From Streptomyces catenulae (GTDB lineage Bacteria; Actinomycetota; Actinomycetes; Streptomycetales; Streptomycetaceae), in contig NZ_JODY01000021.1 in the NCBI RefSeq assembly GCF_000718015.1, positions 1 through 64,000 on the forward strand: a stretch of DNA of 64,000 bases, in the 5' to 3' direction. Each line of letters opens with the position of its first letter. Positions within the stretch are counted from its first letter, which is position 1. A program made the translations under genes and the position numbers. A model generated the notes under the pieces. It was given only the letters and a program-made list of their open reading frames with translations. It did not search any database and was not told the DNA's origin. Shown piece by piece: positions 1-8,409 of the stretch.

Positions 1-13
1 GTATAAGAGACAG
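1..13 (+). other. Residual transposase (Nextera mosaic-end) adapter
   Basis: The first 13 bases, GTATAAGAGACAG, equal the last 13 bases of the 19-base Tn5 mosaic end used in Nextera libraries. They are library sequence and not genomic. Native sequence starts at about base 14, at what must be the end of a draft contig. Confidence 0.9.
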
Positions 14-15
14 CC

Positions 16-840
16 GCACACCCCCCTAGGGCGGCCCCCTCCCCCCAACTGCACATCCCCCGCCTACCGGGCCCCGGCCCCGCCTGGCCACTGCGTTACG
101 AGGTCCGCCGCACGGTGGGCGACCGCACCGTCGTCCTGGTCGCCGTCATCTCGCTCCTGGTGTCGCTGGTGCCTGCGCTCCTCCTGGCGCGTCACGGTGC
201 CGCTCCGCTGTCGCGTGTGTTGAGCGGATGGCCGCGCCAACTCCCCTTCCCGCCCGCCGCACTCGGCGCGGGATTGGTCGGATCGCTGGCGTTCGGGCAG
301 GAGTTCCGCTTTCCCGCACTGGGGCATGAACGTGGCGCCGTTCCCCGCCGACTGGGACTACTGGTCGCGAAACTGGTGGTCAGTGGAGCCTGCGCGTTAC
401 TGCTCGGCGCGGTCGTTCTGTTGGCCGACGAGGCGGCCGTCCGGCTGGTGTTCGGGGTCGACGGACTGGCCGGGCTCCCCGACGTCCCGGTTTTCGTGGT
501 CGGTTGGGCGGGGCTCCTGATCGGCTGTGCCTGGGCGGGCGTGCTGGCCGCCGGGCTGTTCCGTTCCACGGCAATGGGGTTGGCGGCGGTCCTCGCCGTC
601 CCGGTGCTCGTCGTCCCGGCCCTGCGGTACGTACTGGCCGAACAGGCGGGCCGTTCGCTGGCAGGGCTCACCGCGAGGCTGCGGGCGTCGGGTCCCGTTC
701 GGTGGCCGTCCGGAATCGATCACGGCGCCTCCGTTGTCGTGCGCTGGGTGACTCAACCCGTAGGTGGCGCACTGGCGTTGTCCGTCGCCGCGCTGGTCTG
801 CGCTTATGGCCTGACGGCGCTCCGGAGCCGGGTGCGCTGA
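16..840 (+). CDS. ABC-2-type permease-like membrane protein, 5'-truncated
   Basis: The reading frame is open from the contig edge to the TGA at 838-840, so the true start is probably lost. The first internal start candidate is the GTG at 115. The product has about six hydrophobic segments (starting VVLVAVISLLVSL, then near the GQEFR motif, LLVAKLVVSGACAL, VFVVGWAGLLIG, AVLAVPVLVVPAL and LALSVAALVCAYG). A basic stretch, RYEVRR, precedes the first segment, as in Streptomyces ABC-2 permeases. No ATPase gene is visible because the upstream side is missing. The substrate is unknown. The family call rests on topology and the short RYEVRR and GQEFR motifs, so an unrelated polytopic membrane protein is possible. 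Confidence 0.6.
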   Translation, partial: AHPPRAAPSPQLHIPRLPGPGPAWPLRYEVRRTVGDRTVVLVAVISLLVSLVPALLLARHGAAPLSRVLSGWPRQLPFPPAALGAGLVGSLAFGQEFRFPALGHERGAVPRRLGLLVAKLVVSGACALLLGAVVLLADEAAVRLVFGVDGLAGLPDVPVFVVGWAGLLIGCAWAGVLAAGLFRSTAMGLAAVLAVPVLVVPALRYVLAEQAGRSLAGLTARLRASGPVRWPSGIDHGASVVVRWVTQPVGGALALSVAALVCAYGLTALRSRVR

Positions 841-919
841 CCGTCGCGTACGGGTGTGGCGTGTGCCCCTGGGGCGCTCGCTGTCCACAACTCGCCCTGG
901 AGCGCGCATTTCTTTCCGA

Positions 920-951
920 TAAAGCGTCAATTATGAGGTACCGGGCGATCA
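920..951 (+). promoter_or_regulatory. Candidate sigma-WhiG-type promoter of whiH
   Basis: About 65-95 bases before the whiH start lies TAAAGCGTCAA (920-930) followed by GGCGATCA (944-951). The latter resembles the FliA/WhiG -10 element GCCGATAA. whiH is a known sigma-WhiG target in Streptomyces. The spacing does not fit the TAAA-N15-GCCGATAA consensus exactly, so this is only a candidate. Confidence 0.35.
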
Positions 952-1014
952 CCCTTTCGTGTGCTTTTCACCAAAGACCTCAAGGGTGTTCGGAACGCCG
1001 CCGACAAAGGATGC

Positions 1015-1932
1015 GTGAGTACCCTTGCGCACACCATGATGACCGCGGCTCGCCCCGCCGATGCCGGCCACGCAGGCCCGGGCGAGCTCGACCGCTACCC
1101 CTACGGCGCCGCCGTCAACAGCGCCCCGGACCGCGTCGCACCGGCGTGGGACGGAGCCGAGTCCGATATCGCCCGCGCCGGCCGCCGCACCGCCAGCAGC
1201 CGTGGCCGGGGCCTGCACGGCCAACTCGTCCAACAGCTCGGCCAGATGATCGTTTCCGGCGACCTCGGCGCCGACCGCCCACTCGTCCCCGAGGAGATCG
1301 GACAGCGATTCGAGGTCTCCCGCACCGTCGTCCGTGAGTCGCTGCGGGTGCTGGAGGCCAAGGGTCTCGTCAGCGCGCGACCCAACGTGGGCACCCGGGT
1401 GCGCCCCGTGAGCGACTGGAACCTCCTCGACCCCGACATCATCGAATGGCGCGCCTACGGGCCGCAGCGCGACGCCCAGCGCCGCGAGCTGTGCGAGCTG
1501 CGCTGGACCATCGAACCGCTCGCCGCCCGCCTCGCCGCCGGGCAGGGGCGCGAGGACGTCCAGCAGCGCCTCGCGGACATGGTCGACGTCATGGGGCACG
1601 CCGCGGCCCAGGGCGACACCATGAACTTCGCCCGCGCCGACACCGAGTTCCACGCCCTGCTGCTCCAGCTCGCCGGCAACCGCATGCTCGACCACCTCTC
1701 CGGCATCGTCTCCTCCGCCCTCCATGTCTCCGGCGGTACGTCGGGCGGCTGTGAGCGGCCTGCCGAAACGTCCGTCGGGCAGCACATGCGGATCGTCGAC
1801 GCGATCACCGCCGGGGACGCCGGGGCCGCCGAGAGCGCCATGCGCCAGCTCCTCGCCGCCCACGGCGAGAGCGGCGGCCAGACCCCCGGGGCGCCCGCGG
1901 ACCACGTCGTGCCCGCCCCTCGCGAGCACTGA
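1015..1932 (+). CDS. whiH: WhiH, GntR/FadR-family sporulation regulator
   Basis: The 305-residue product has a GntR winged helix at about residues 63-130 (EEIGQRFEVSRTVVRESLRVLE) and a C-terminal FadR/FCD ligand-binding domain. Position and family match WhiH, the DNA-binding regulator needed for sporulation septation, whose gene lies next to hrdB in Streptomyces. In that role it acts late in aerial hyphae, downstream of sigma-WhiG. The start chosen is the GTG at 1015 (peptide MSTLAHTMMTAAR) with AAAGGA just upstream at short spacing. The ATG pair at 1036 is an alternative. The gene stands alone, with a strong hairpin after it and hrdB 400 bases downstream. Confidence 0.85.
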   Translation: MSTLAHTMMTAARPADAGHAGPGELDRYPYGAAVNSAPDRVAPAWDGAESDIARAGRRTASSRGRGLHGQLVQQLGQMIVSGDLGADRPLVPEEIGQRFEVSRTVVRESLRVLEAKGLVSARPNVGTRVRPVSDWNLLDPDIIEWRAYGPQRDAQRRELCELRWTIEPLAARLAAGQGREDVQQRLADMVDVMGHAAAQGDTMNFARADTEFHALLLQLAGNRMLDHLSGIVSSALHVSGGTSGGCERPAETSVGQHMRIVDAITAGDAGAAESAMRQLLAAHGESGGQTPGAPADHVVPAPREH

Positions 1933-2029
1933 CGGCGCCACCTCCCGCGCACCCGCCACAGGCCCTGAGGCGGTCGGTCCGGCGGCGCGTACCCCGAAGG
2001 CCGGGGCGCCGCACGGCAGCGTGACCGCA

Positions 2030-2069
2030 GCCCGCCGGATCCGGGCGTCATCCGGATCCGGCGGCGGGC
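2030..2069. terminator. Hairpin after whiH
   Basis: An inverted repeat with arms 2030-2044 (GCCCGCCGGATCCGG) and 2052-2069, about 100 bases past the whiH stop. It is a probable factor-independent terminator separating whiH from hrdB. Confidence 0.6.
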
Positions 2070-2192
2070 TTCGGCAGGGTTGCATGTCATATGACGGGGA
2101 ATGTCTCGTTATGAGGTGTGACTCGGGCCACGCGGATTGGGCGTAACGCTCGTCGGGGAAGCGCGATGACTTAAGAGGTGATAGCCGAGGAG

Positions 2193-2221
2193 GGAATACG
2201 GACGGCGTCGACGACGCTGTT
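2193..2221 (+). promoter_or_regulatory. Candidate SigR-type promoter of hrdB
   Basis: GGAAT at 2193-2197 is followed 18 bases later by GCTGTT (2216-2221). Sigma-R promoters read GGAAT-N18/19-GTT, and hrdB is a known SigR target in S. coelicolor. Here the strict N18 position reads GCT and the GTT lies at N21, so the match is imperfect. The rest of 1933-2330 holds the whiH hairpin and no gene I can support. Confidence 0.4.
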
Positions 2222-2330
2222 CAACTCCCCGGTTACCCCTGCGCCGCCGGCCATCCCCTCCGGCGGTCGTCGGCTCCGATCCACACAGGACGGGGTCGGA
2301 AGCCGTTTCCATCGTTCCGAGAGGTTGTTC

Positions 2331-3869
2331 GTGTCGGCCAGCACATCCCGTACGCTCCCGCCGGAGATCGCCGAGTCCGAGTCTGTGATGGCGCTCATCG
2401 AGCGGGGAAAGGCTGATGGGCAGATCGCCGGCGATGACGTGCGTCGGGCCTTCGAGGCTGACCAGATTCCGCCAACCCAGTGGAAGAACGTTCTGCGCAG
2501 CCTCAACCAGATCCTCGACGAGGAGGGTGTGACGCTGATGGTCAGTGCCGCAGAGGCGCCCAAGCGCACCCGCAAGAGCGTCGCAGCGAAGAGTCCGGCG
2601 AAGCGCACCGCCACCAAGACCGTCGCGGCCAAGACCGCCGCGGTGAAGAAGACCACGGCCGCCTCCCTGGGCGATGCGTCCGCCGAGGCGGAGTCCGCGC
2701 CCGTCAAGAAGGCGGCGGCCAAGAAGGCCACGGCCAAGAAGACGGTCGCGAAGAAGACCGCGGCCAAGAAGACCACCGCCAAGAAGACGGCGGCCAAGAA
2801 GGACGTCGACGAACTGCTCGACGACGAGGTGACCGAGGAGACCGCGGCGCCCGGCAAGGGCGATGCGCCCGAGGCCACCGAAGGCGCCGAGGCCGCCGGT
2901 TTCGTCCTGTCCGACGACGACGAGGACGACGCGCCCGCGCAGCAGGTCGCCGCGGCCGGCGCCACCGCCGACCCGGTCAAGGACTACCTCAAGCAGATCG
3001 GCAAGGTCCCGCTCCTCAACGCCGAGCAGGAGGTCGAGCTCGCCAAGCGCATCGAGGCCGGTCTGTTCGCCGAGGACAAGCTGGCCACCGAGGAGAAGAT
3101 CGCCCCCAAGCTCAAGCGTGAGCTGGAGATCATCGCCCAGGACGGTCGCCGCGCCAAGAACCACCTGCTGGAGGCCAACCTCCGTCTGGTCGTCTCCCTG
3201 GCCAAGCGGTACACCGGCCGCGGCATGCTCTTCCTGGACCTCATCCAGGAGGGCAACCTCGGTCTGATCCGTGCGGTCGAGAAGTTCGACTACACCAAGG
3301 GCTACAAGTTCTCGACCTACGCGACGTGGTGGATCCGCCAGGCCATCACCCGCGCCATGGCCGACCAGGCCCGGACGATCCGTATCCCCGTCCACATGGT
3401 CGAGGTCATCAACAAGCTCGCGCGCGTTCAGCGCCAGATGCTCCAGGACCTGGGCCGCGAGCCCACCCCGGAGGAGCTGGCCAAGGAACTCGACATGACC
3501 CCCGAGAAGGTCATCGAGGTCCAGAAGTACGGCCGTGAGCCGATCTCGCTGCACACCCCGCTGGGCGAGGACGGCGACAGCGAGTTCGGTGACCTGATCG
3601 AGGACTCCGAGGCGGTCGTCCCGGCCGACGCGGTCAGCTTCACGCTCCTGCAGGAGCAGCTGCACTCGGTGCTGGACACCCTCTCCGAGCGCGAGGCCGG
3701 TGTCGTCTCGATGCGCTTCGGTCTCACCGACGGCCAGCCGAAGACGCTGGACGAGATCGGCAAGGTCTACGGCGTCACGCGTGAGCGGATCCGTCAGATC
3801 GAGTCCAAGACCATGTCGAAGCTGCGTCACCCGTCGCGCTCCCAGGTGCTGCGCGACTACCTCGACTAG
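2331..3869 (+). CDS. hrdB: HrdB, principal (RpoD-type) sigma factor
   Basis: This is the housekeeping sigma-70 factor that directs RNA polymerase to vegetative promoters, 512 residues. The GTG at 2331 is chosen because GAGAGG lies six bases upstream and the product then starts [16 protein letters not shown]; the frame stays open 51 codons further up without a better site. Region 1.1 is followed by a Lys/Ala-rich stretch of [11 protein letters not shown] repeats (about residues 80-160) and an acidic segment. Then come region 1.2 ([16 protein letters not shown]), region 2 ([50 protein letters not shown]), region 3, and region 4 with its helix-turn-helix ([18 protein letters not shown]). A strong terminator follows. 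Confidence is very high. Confidence 0.98.
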   Translation: MSASTSRTLPPEIAESESVMALIERGKADGQIAGDDVRRAFEADQIPPTQWKNVLRSLNQILDEEGVTLMVSAAEAPKRTRKSVAAKSPAKRTATKTVAAKTAAVKKTTAASLGDASAEAESAPVKKAAAKKATAKKTVAKKTAAKKTTAKKTAAKKDVDELLDDEVTEETAAPGKGDAPEATEGAEAAGFVLSDDDEDDAPAQQVAAAGATADPVKDYLKQIGKVPLLNAEQEVELAKRIEAGLFAEDKLATEEKIAPKLKRELEIIAQDGRRAKNHLLEANLRLVVSLAKRYTGRGMLFLDLIQEGNLGLIRAVEKFDYTKGYKFSTYATWWIRQAITRAMADQARTIRIPVHMVEVINKLARVQRQMLQDLGREPTPEELAKELDMTPEKVIEVQKYGREPISLHTPLGEDGDSEFGDLIEDSEAVVPADAVSFTLLQEQLHSVLDTLSEREAGVVSMRFGLTDGQPKTLDEIGKVYGVTRERIRQIESKTMSKLRHPSRSQVLRDYLD

Positions 3870-3891
3870 CGGACACGGCAACACGGTTTCA

Positions 3892-3925
3892 GCGGGCCCG
3901 GCCCCCTTCGGGGGACCGGGCCCGC
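3892..3925 (+). terminator. hrdB terminator
   Basis: A near-perfect GC hairpin with arms GCGGGCCCGG-CCCCC and GGGG-ACCGGGCCCGC around a TTCG tetraloop, 22 bases after the hrdB stop. Confidence 0.85.
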
Positions 3926-4000
3926 GGCCGTCCGGGTGCGCAACGCATCCGTTTGGGTCACGCTGGGTGGGCGATCACTGCCTCGGAGTCAGGAGTCCGT

Positions 4001-4810
4001 ATGCGCCCGATCTTCCGCGCCGTACCCGGAGCCCTCGCCATGGCCCTCGCCGCACCGTCCGTGGCCGTGGCTGACGCATCGGTGGTCGGGGGACAGCCCG
4101 TACAGGTCGTGGAGAGTCCCTGGGTGGTGGCCCTCGCCTCCCAGAACCGCTTCGGCAGGCAACGGTCCGGTCAGTTCTGCGGCGGCGTCCTGGTCGGCCG
4201 CAGAACGGTGGTGACCGCCGCGCACTGCCTGAGCACCCAGGTGCTGGGGGTGCCCTGGCAGCAGGTCCGTGACCTGCGCGTGCTCGTCGGGCGCGAAGAT
4301 CTCGCCGGTACCGGGGGACAGGCGCTGAAACCGGCCAAGGTATGGGTCAATCCGCGCTACGACAGCCGGACGAACGCCGGGGACATGGCGGTCATCACCC
4401 TGCCGATGCCCGTCACCAACCGGGCCATCCCGATCGCCCCCGAGGGCTCGGGGGCGTACGACGAGGGCACCTCGGCCGTGGTGTACGGCTGGGGCGACAC
4501 CACGGGCCGGGGCGCCTACGCGACGCGACTGCGGTCGGCGGCGGTGAACATCCTGTCCGACGACACATGCGCCCGCGCGTACCCGGGCACGGCCGACGGC
4601 GCGTACCACGCCGCCACGATGCTCTGTGCGGGTGAACCGCAAGGGGGTCGGGACGCCTGTCAGGGGGACTCCGGCGGCCCGCTGGTCGTCGAGGGGCGCC
4701 TGGTGGGGCTGGTGTCGTGGGGTGCCGGCTGCGGGGAGCCGGGGAGCCCCGGGGTCTACACGCGGGCGTCCGCGCTGATCCCGGCCGTCGAGCTGCACGG
4801 CGCGGGCTGA
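4001..4810 (+). CDS. Secreted trypsin-like serine protease (S1A)
   Basis: The 269-residue product carries an N-terminal signal peptide (MRPIFRAVPGALAMALAAPS, cleavage near VAVADA) and the activation-type sequence VVGGQP. The full catalytic triad is present: His75 in TAAHC, Asp128 in NAGDMAVI and Ser224 in GDSGGP. Asp218 in the GRDACQGDSGG stretch suggests trypsin-like preference for Arg/Lys. Six cysteines sit at usual trypsin disulfide positions. The ATG at 4001 has AGGAG five bases upstream. It should be exported, auto-processed and degrade proteins outside the cell. It lies alone between hrdB and DUF7455 with terminators on both sides. Confidence 0.92.
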   Translation: MRPIFRAVPGALAMALAAPSVAVADASVVGGQPVQVVESPWVVALASQNRFGRQRSGQFCGGVLVGRRTVVTAAHCLSTQVLGVPWQQVRDLRVLVGREDLAGTGGQALKPAKVWVNPRYDSRTNAGDMAVITLPMPVTNRAIPIAPEGSGAYDEGTSAVVYGWGDTTGRGAYATRLRSAAVNILSDDTCARAYPGTADGAYHAATMLCAGEPQGGRDACQGDSGGPLVVEGRLVGLVSWGAGCGEPGSPGVYTRASALIPAVELHGAG

Positions 4811-4848
4811 GGGCGGCTGGGCGCGGCCAGGGGCCGGAAAACACGAGT

Positions 4849-4888
4849 GCGGGCGGTCTCCCCGGTGGTACCCGGGGAGACCGCCCGC
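4849..4888. terminator. Bidirectional terminator between protease and DUF7455 genes
   Basis: A perfect 17-bp stem (4849-4865 with 4872-4888, arm GCGGGCGGTCTCCCCGG) and a six-base loop lie between two convergent genes. Confidence 0.88.
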
Positions 4889-4934
4889 CGCACGGCCTGG
4901 GCCGCTACTCGCTCGTCGTCGTGGATGCGATGTG

Positions 4935-5165
4935 TCAGCGTTCCTCTTCGGGCGCAGACGCCGGAGAGGCGGTCAGCCGCTCCGTCTCGTCCTGTATTTC
5001 CGCGGCGATCTTCTTGAGTTCTGGCTCGAACTTGCGACCGTGGTGGGCGCAGAAGAGCAGTTCTCCGCCGGACATCAGGACGACGCGCAGGTATGCCTGG
5101 GCGCCGCAGCGGTCGCAGCGGTCAGCGGCCGTCAGCGGGCTCGCGGGTGTCAGAACAGTAGTCAC
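4935..5165 (-). CDS. DUF7455 small zinc-ribbon-like protein
   Basis: The 76-residue product has CDRCG near residue 17 and FCAHHG near residue 39, giving four Cys/His ligands fit to bind one metal ion. An acidic helical C-terminus follows (KKIAAEIQDETERL). Conserved actinobacterial proteins of this type are found next to hrdB and parE, and their function is unknown. The start is a GTG at 5165 preceded by GAAGAGG. The gene is divergent from parE and ends at a shared terminator. Confidence 0.85.
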   Translation of the reverse strand: MTTVLTPASPLTAADRCDRCGAQAYLRVVLMSGGELLFCAHHGRKFEPELKKIAAEIQDETERLTASPASAPEEER

Positions 5166-5609
5166 GTCGCCTCTTCTCTAGCTCGACGAGCTGTCGTACC
5201 AGGGTCAACATCCAACCAGGCCGAAAACGTTCCCGCTCGTGCCTTTTCCTCGAAAAAAATCTTCGAGAGGTTGGCCGGGTGCTGCCGGGTGGCGGCGAAT
5301 GAGCCGTATTGCTTGGTGGTTCGATTCACGGTTGCTGGGTGTGTCCTCCCGGCTGGCTTGCCGGTCGTTGATGAGGACGTGCCCGGAGCCTAAATGGTTC
5401 ATGCCTCGAAGGGAACGTGATGTTCGCGTCACGTCCGCCTCACCCCTTCGAGGGATCGAACTGGCGATCGAAATTCTACTACCATGAGCGTGCTGACGGG
5501 TGGCGTCACATCGGCTCTACCTGGCCTCGGTACGCTCTTGACCGGCGTTACCGCCACAACCGAGTCCGCGGAATGCGGACTGCCAGAAATTCAGCGAGGA
5601 GCGAACCGC
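5166..5609. promoter_or_regulatory. Divergent promoter region between DUF7455 and parE
   Basis: No gene was found in these 444 bases. The stretch is less GC-rich than its surroundings and holds a small hairpin with an A-rich loop (about 5247-5266, arms CTCGAA/TTCGAG). It must contain the promoters of the two divergent genes, but no consensus pair was convincing. Confidence 0.5.
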
Positions 5610-7730
5610 GTGACCGCCGAGATGTCCGTGCCGTCCACCGCAGTGCTGACCGGGGCTGACCGGGACGGTTCCAACTACACCGCGCGGCACCTGCTCGTCC
5701 TGGAGGGACTCGAGGCCGTCCGCAAACGCCCCGGCATGTACATCGGCTCCACGGACAGTCGCGGCCTGATGCACTGCCTGTGGGAGATCATCGACAACTC
5801 CGTCGACGAGGCGCTCGGCGGCTACTGCGACCGCATCGAGGTGCTCCTCCACGCCGACGGCTCCGTCGAGGTCCGGGACAACGGCCGCGGCATCCCCGTA
5901 GACGTCGAGCCCAAGACCGGCCTCAGCGGCGTCGAGGTCGTCATGACCAAGCTGCACGCCGGCGGAAAGTTCGGCGGCGGCTCCTACGCCGCCTCCGGCG
6001 GTCTGCACGGCGTCGGCGCCTCCGTCGTCAACGCCCTCTCCGCCCGCCTCGACGTCGAGGTCGACCGGAACAGCAAGACGCACTCGATCAGCTTCCGCCG
6101 CGGCGTCCCAGGGACCTTCACCGCGTCCGGCCCGGACGCCTCCTTCGAGCCGGGCAACGGCCTGGTCAAGGGCAAGCGCGTAGCCAAGACGAAGACCGGC
6201 ACCCGGGTCCGCTACTGGGCCGACCGCCAGATCTTCCTCAAGGACGCCCGGCTCTCCCTGGAGACGCTGTACGCCCGAGCCCGGCAGACCGCCTTCCTGG
6301 TCCCCGGCCTCACCCTCGTCGTCCGCGACGAACGCGGCATCGACGGTGCCGCCGCCACGGAAGAGACCTTCCATTACGACGGCGGCATCAGCGAATTCTG
6401 CGAGTACCTCGCCCAGGACAAGGCGGTCTGCGACGTCCTGCGGCTGAGCGGACAGGGCACCTTCAAGGAGACCGTCCCCGTCCTGGACGACCGCGGCCAC
6501 ATGACCCCCACCGAGGTCACCCGCGAGCTGGGCGTGGACATCGCCCTCCGCTGGGGCACCGGCTACGACTCGACGGTCAGGTCGTTCGTCAACATCATCG
6601 CGACCCCCAAGGGCGGCACCCACGTCTCCGGGTTCGAGCGGTCGGTCGCCAAGACCGTCAACGAGGTGCTGCGATCGAGCAAGCTCCTCCGGGTCGCCGA
6701 GGACGACGTCGTCAAGGACGACGCCATGGAGGGGCTCACCGCCGTCGTCACCGTGCGGCTCGCGGAGCCCCAGTTCGAGGGCCAGACCAAGGAGGTGCTC
6801 GGCACCTCCGCCGCCTCCCGTATCGTCGCCCAGGTGGTCGGCCGGGAACTCAAGGCGTTCCTGACGTCCACCAAGCGTGACGCGAAGCAGCAGGCCCGCG
6901 CCGTCCTGGAGAAGGTCGTCGCCGCCGCCCGTACCCGTATCGCCGCACGTCAGCACAAGGAGGCGCAGCGCCGGAAGACGGCTCTGGAGTCCTCCTCGCT
7001 GCCGGCCAAGCTCGCCGACTGCCGCAGCGACGACGCCGAGCGCAGCGAACTCTTCATCGTCGAGGGTGACTCGGCGCTCGGCACCGCCAAGCTCGCCCGG
7101 AACTCCGAGTTCCAGGCGCTGCTGCCGATCCGCGGCAAGATCCTCAACGTACAGAAGTCGTCCGTCTCGGACATGCTCAAGAACGCCGAGTGCGGCGCCA
7201 TCATCCAGGTCATAGGAGCAGGCTCCGGCCGCACCTTCGACATCGACACCGCCCGGTACGGCAAGGTCATCTTCCTCGCCGACGCCGATGTCGACGGCGC
7301 GCACATCCGGTGCCTGCTGCTCACGCTCTTCCAGCGCTACATGCGGCCCATGGTCGAGCAAGGCCGGGTCTTCTCCGCCGTGCCGCCCCTGCACCGCATC
7401 GAGCTGATCAACCCCAAGAAGGGGCAGGAGAAGTACCTCTACACCTACTCCGACAACGAACTGCGCCAGACGCTGCTCGAACTGGAGCGGAAGAAGGTCC
7501 GCTACAAGGACAGCATCCAGCGCTACAAGGGCCTCGGTGAGATGGACGCCGACCAGCTCGCCGAGACCACCATGGATCCGCGCCACCGCACCCTGCGCCG
7601 GATCAACATCAGCGATCTCGAAGCGGCGGAGCGCGCCTTCGACCTCCTGATGGGCAACGAGGTCGCCCCGCGCAAGGAGTTCATCACCAACTCCGCCTCC
7701 ACGCTGGACCGTTCGCGCATCGACACCTGA
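5610..7730 (+). CDS. parE: ParE, DNA topoisomerase IV subunit B (GyrB2)
   Basis: This is the ATPase subunit of the type IIA topoisomerase that decatenates daughter chromosomes, 706 residues. The GHKL ATPase domain shows IIDNSVDEALGGY, VRDNGRGIPVD and GGLHGVGASVVNALS. The transducer domain follows, then the TOPRIM domain with EGDSALGTAK, PIRGKILNV and DADVDGAHI, and the C-terminal YKGLGEMDADQL motif. The GTG at 5610 is chosen because GAGGAG lies eight bases upstream; the frame opens further up but lacks a good site. The partner parC lies 10 kb away on the other strand. The split pair beside hrdB, distinct from an oriC-linked gyrBA pair, supports topoisomerase IV over gyrase. Confidence 0.93.
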   Translation: MTAEMSVPSTAVLTGADRDGSNYTARHLLVLEGLEAVRKRPGMYIGSTDSRGLMHCLWEIIDNSVDEALGGYCDRIEVLLHADGSVEVRDNGRGIPVDVEPKTGLSGVEVVMTKLHAGGKFGGGSYAASGGLHGVGASVVNALSARLDVEVDRNSKTHSISFRRGVPGTFTASGPDASFEPGNGLVKGKRVAKTKTGTRVRYWADRQIFLKDARLSLETLYARARQTAFLVPGLTLVVRDERGIDGAAATEETFHYDGGISEFCEYLAQDKAVCDVLRLSGQGTFKETVPVLDDRGHMTPTEVTRELGVDIALRWGTGYDSTVRSFVNIIATPKGGTHVSGFERSVAKTVNEVLRSSKLLRVAEDDVVKDDAMEGLTAVVTVRLAEPQFEGQTKEVLGTSAASRIVAQVVGRELKAFLTSTKRDAKQQARAVLEKVVAAARTRIAARQHKEAQRRKTALESSSLPAKLADCRSDDAERSELFIVEGDSALGTAKLARNSEFQALLPIRGKILNVQKSSVSDMLKNAECGAIIQVIGAGSGRTFDIDTARYGKVIFLADADVDGAHIRCLLLTLFQRYMRPMVEQGRVFSAVPPLHRIELINPKKGQEKYLYTYSDNELRQTLLELERKKVRYKDSIQRYKGLGEMDADQLAETTMDPRHRTLRRINISDLEAAERAFDLLMGNEVAPRKEFITNSASTLDRSRIDT

Positions 7731-7747
7731 GCCCCACCGGGCGCACC

Positions 7748-7789
7748 GAGGGGGTGTTCCTCCACCCAGGGGTGGAGGAACACCCCCTC
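7748..7789 (+). terminator. parE terminator
   Basis: A perfect 19-bp stem (GAGGGGGTGTTCCTCCACC and its complement) with a CAGG loop starts 18 bases after the parE stop and is followed by a short T-rich run. Confidence 0.9.
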
Positions 7790-7890
7790 GTCTTTCCACC
7801 CGGCCCCCACCCGTCGGCCGATCCGCCGTCGGCGCCCGCTCCGTAGCGTCGAAGACGTCAACGTTCCCGTCGTCGCAGGAGGCCAGGGCC

Positions 7891-8379
7891 ATGAGCGGCC
7901 TGCTCAACACCGTTGTGATCATCGCGGTGGTCGCGTACGTGTTCATCCGCCAGTTCAGCGCGCAGCCGCTGTCGTCACGCGGCAGCAACATCTGGTTGGT
8001 TCCGGCGATTCTGGGCGGAATGGCGCTGCGCGAACCGCACCTCCTGGACGCCGCCCACCCGACGGCGGCGGCCGTACTGCTGGCCGCCGGGACCCTGCTG
8101 GGGCTCGCGAGCGGCGCCGGATGGGCCTGGACCACCACGATGTGGACGGAAGCGGACGGCACCGTCTGGACGAAGGGCGGCCTGCGGACCGCGGTGGTCT
8201 GGCTCTGCGGCATGGCGGTACGCCTCGGGCTCGGCGGCGTGGGGCACCTCTGGGGCGTTCACCAGGGGACGGGCACCATGATGCTGTCGATCGCCGCGAT
8301 GCTGCTGTCGCGCAGCGGCGTCACCCTCTGGAGGGCCCGGTCCGTACAGCCCGCGTACCGTGTCCCCGTGGGTGGCTGA
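7891..8379 (+). CDS. DUF1453/CcdC-like membrane protein
   Basis: The 162-residue protein has about four or five hydrophobic helices (VVIIAVVAYVFI, WLVPAILGGMAL, AAVLLAAGTLLGLASGAGWAW, a helix around the AVVWLCGMAVRLGLGG segment, and MMLSIAAMLLS). The GWAWTT and WT...DG.VW.KG motifs are typical of the DUF1453 proteins that precede NarL-type kinase/regulator pairs in Streptomyces. The ATG at 7891 has AGGAGG eight bases upstream. It is co-oriented with the two-component system 30 bases downstream and is probably one transcript with it. It may assist or modulate the kinase; the biochemical role is unknown. Confidence 0.8.
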   Translation: MSGLLNTVVIIAVVAYVFIRQFSAQPLSSRGSNIWLVPAILGGMALREPHLLDAAHPTAAAVLLAAGTLLGLASGAGWAWTTTMWTEADGTVWTKGGLRTAVVWLCGMAVRLGLGGVGHLWGVHQGTGTMMLSIAAMLLSRSGVTLWRARSVQPAYRVPVGG

Positions 8380-8409
8380 GAAACACCGCCGCACAGGGAA
8401 GGACACCGA

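Noticed and set aside
1..6. Stop codon TAA at 4-6 as proof that the first gene starts inside the window
   Set aside because: The TAA belongs to the adapter sequence, not to genomic DNA.
5517..8213. An 898-residue minus-strand frame over parE
   Set aside because: It is the antisense of parE and of the DUF1453 gene. High-GC DNA opens such mirror frames; parE has full domains and a ribosome site.
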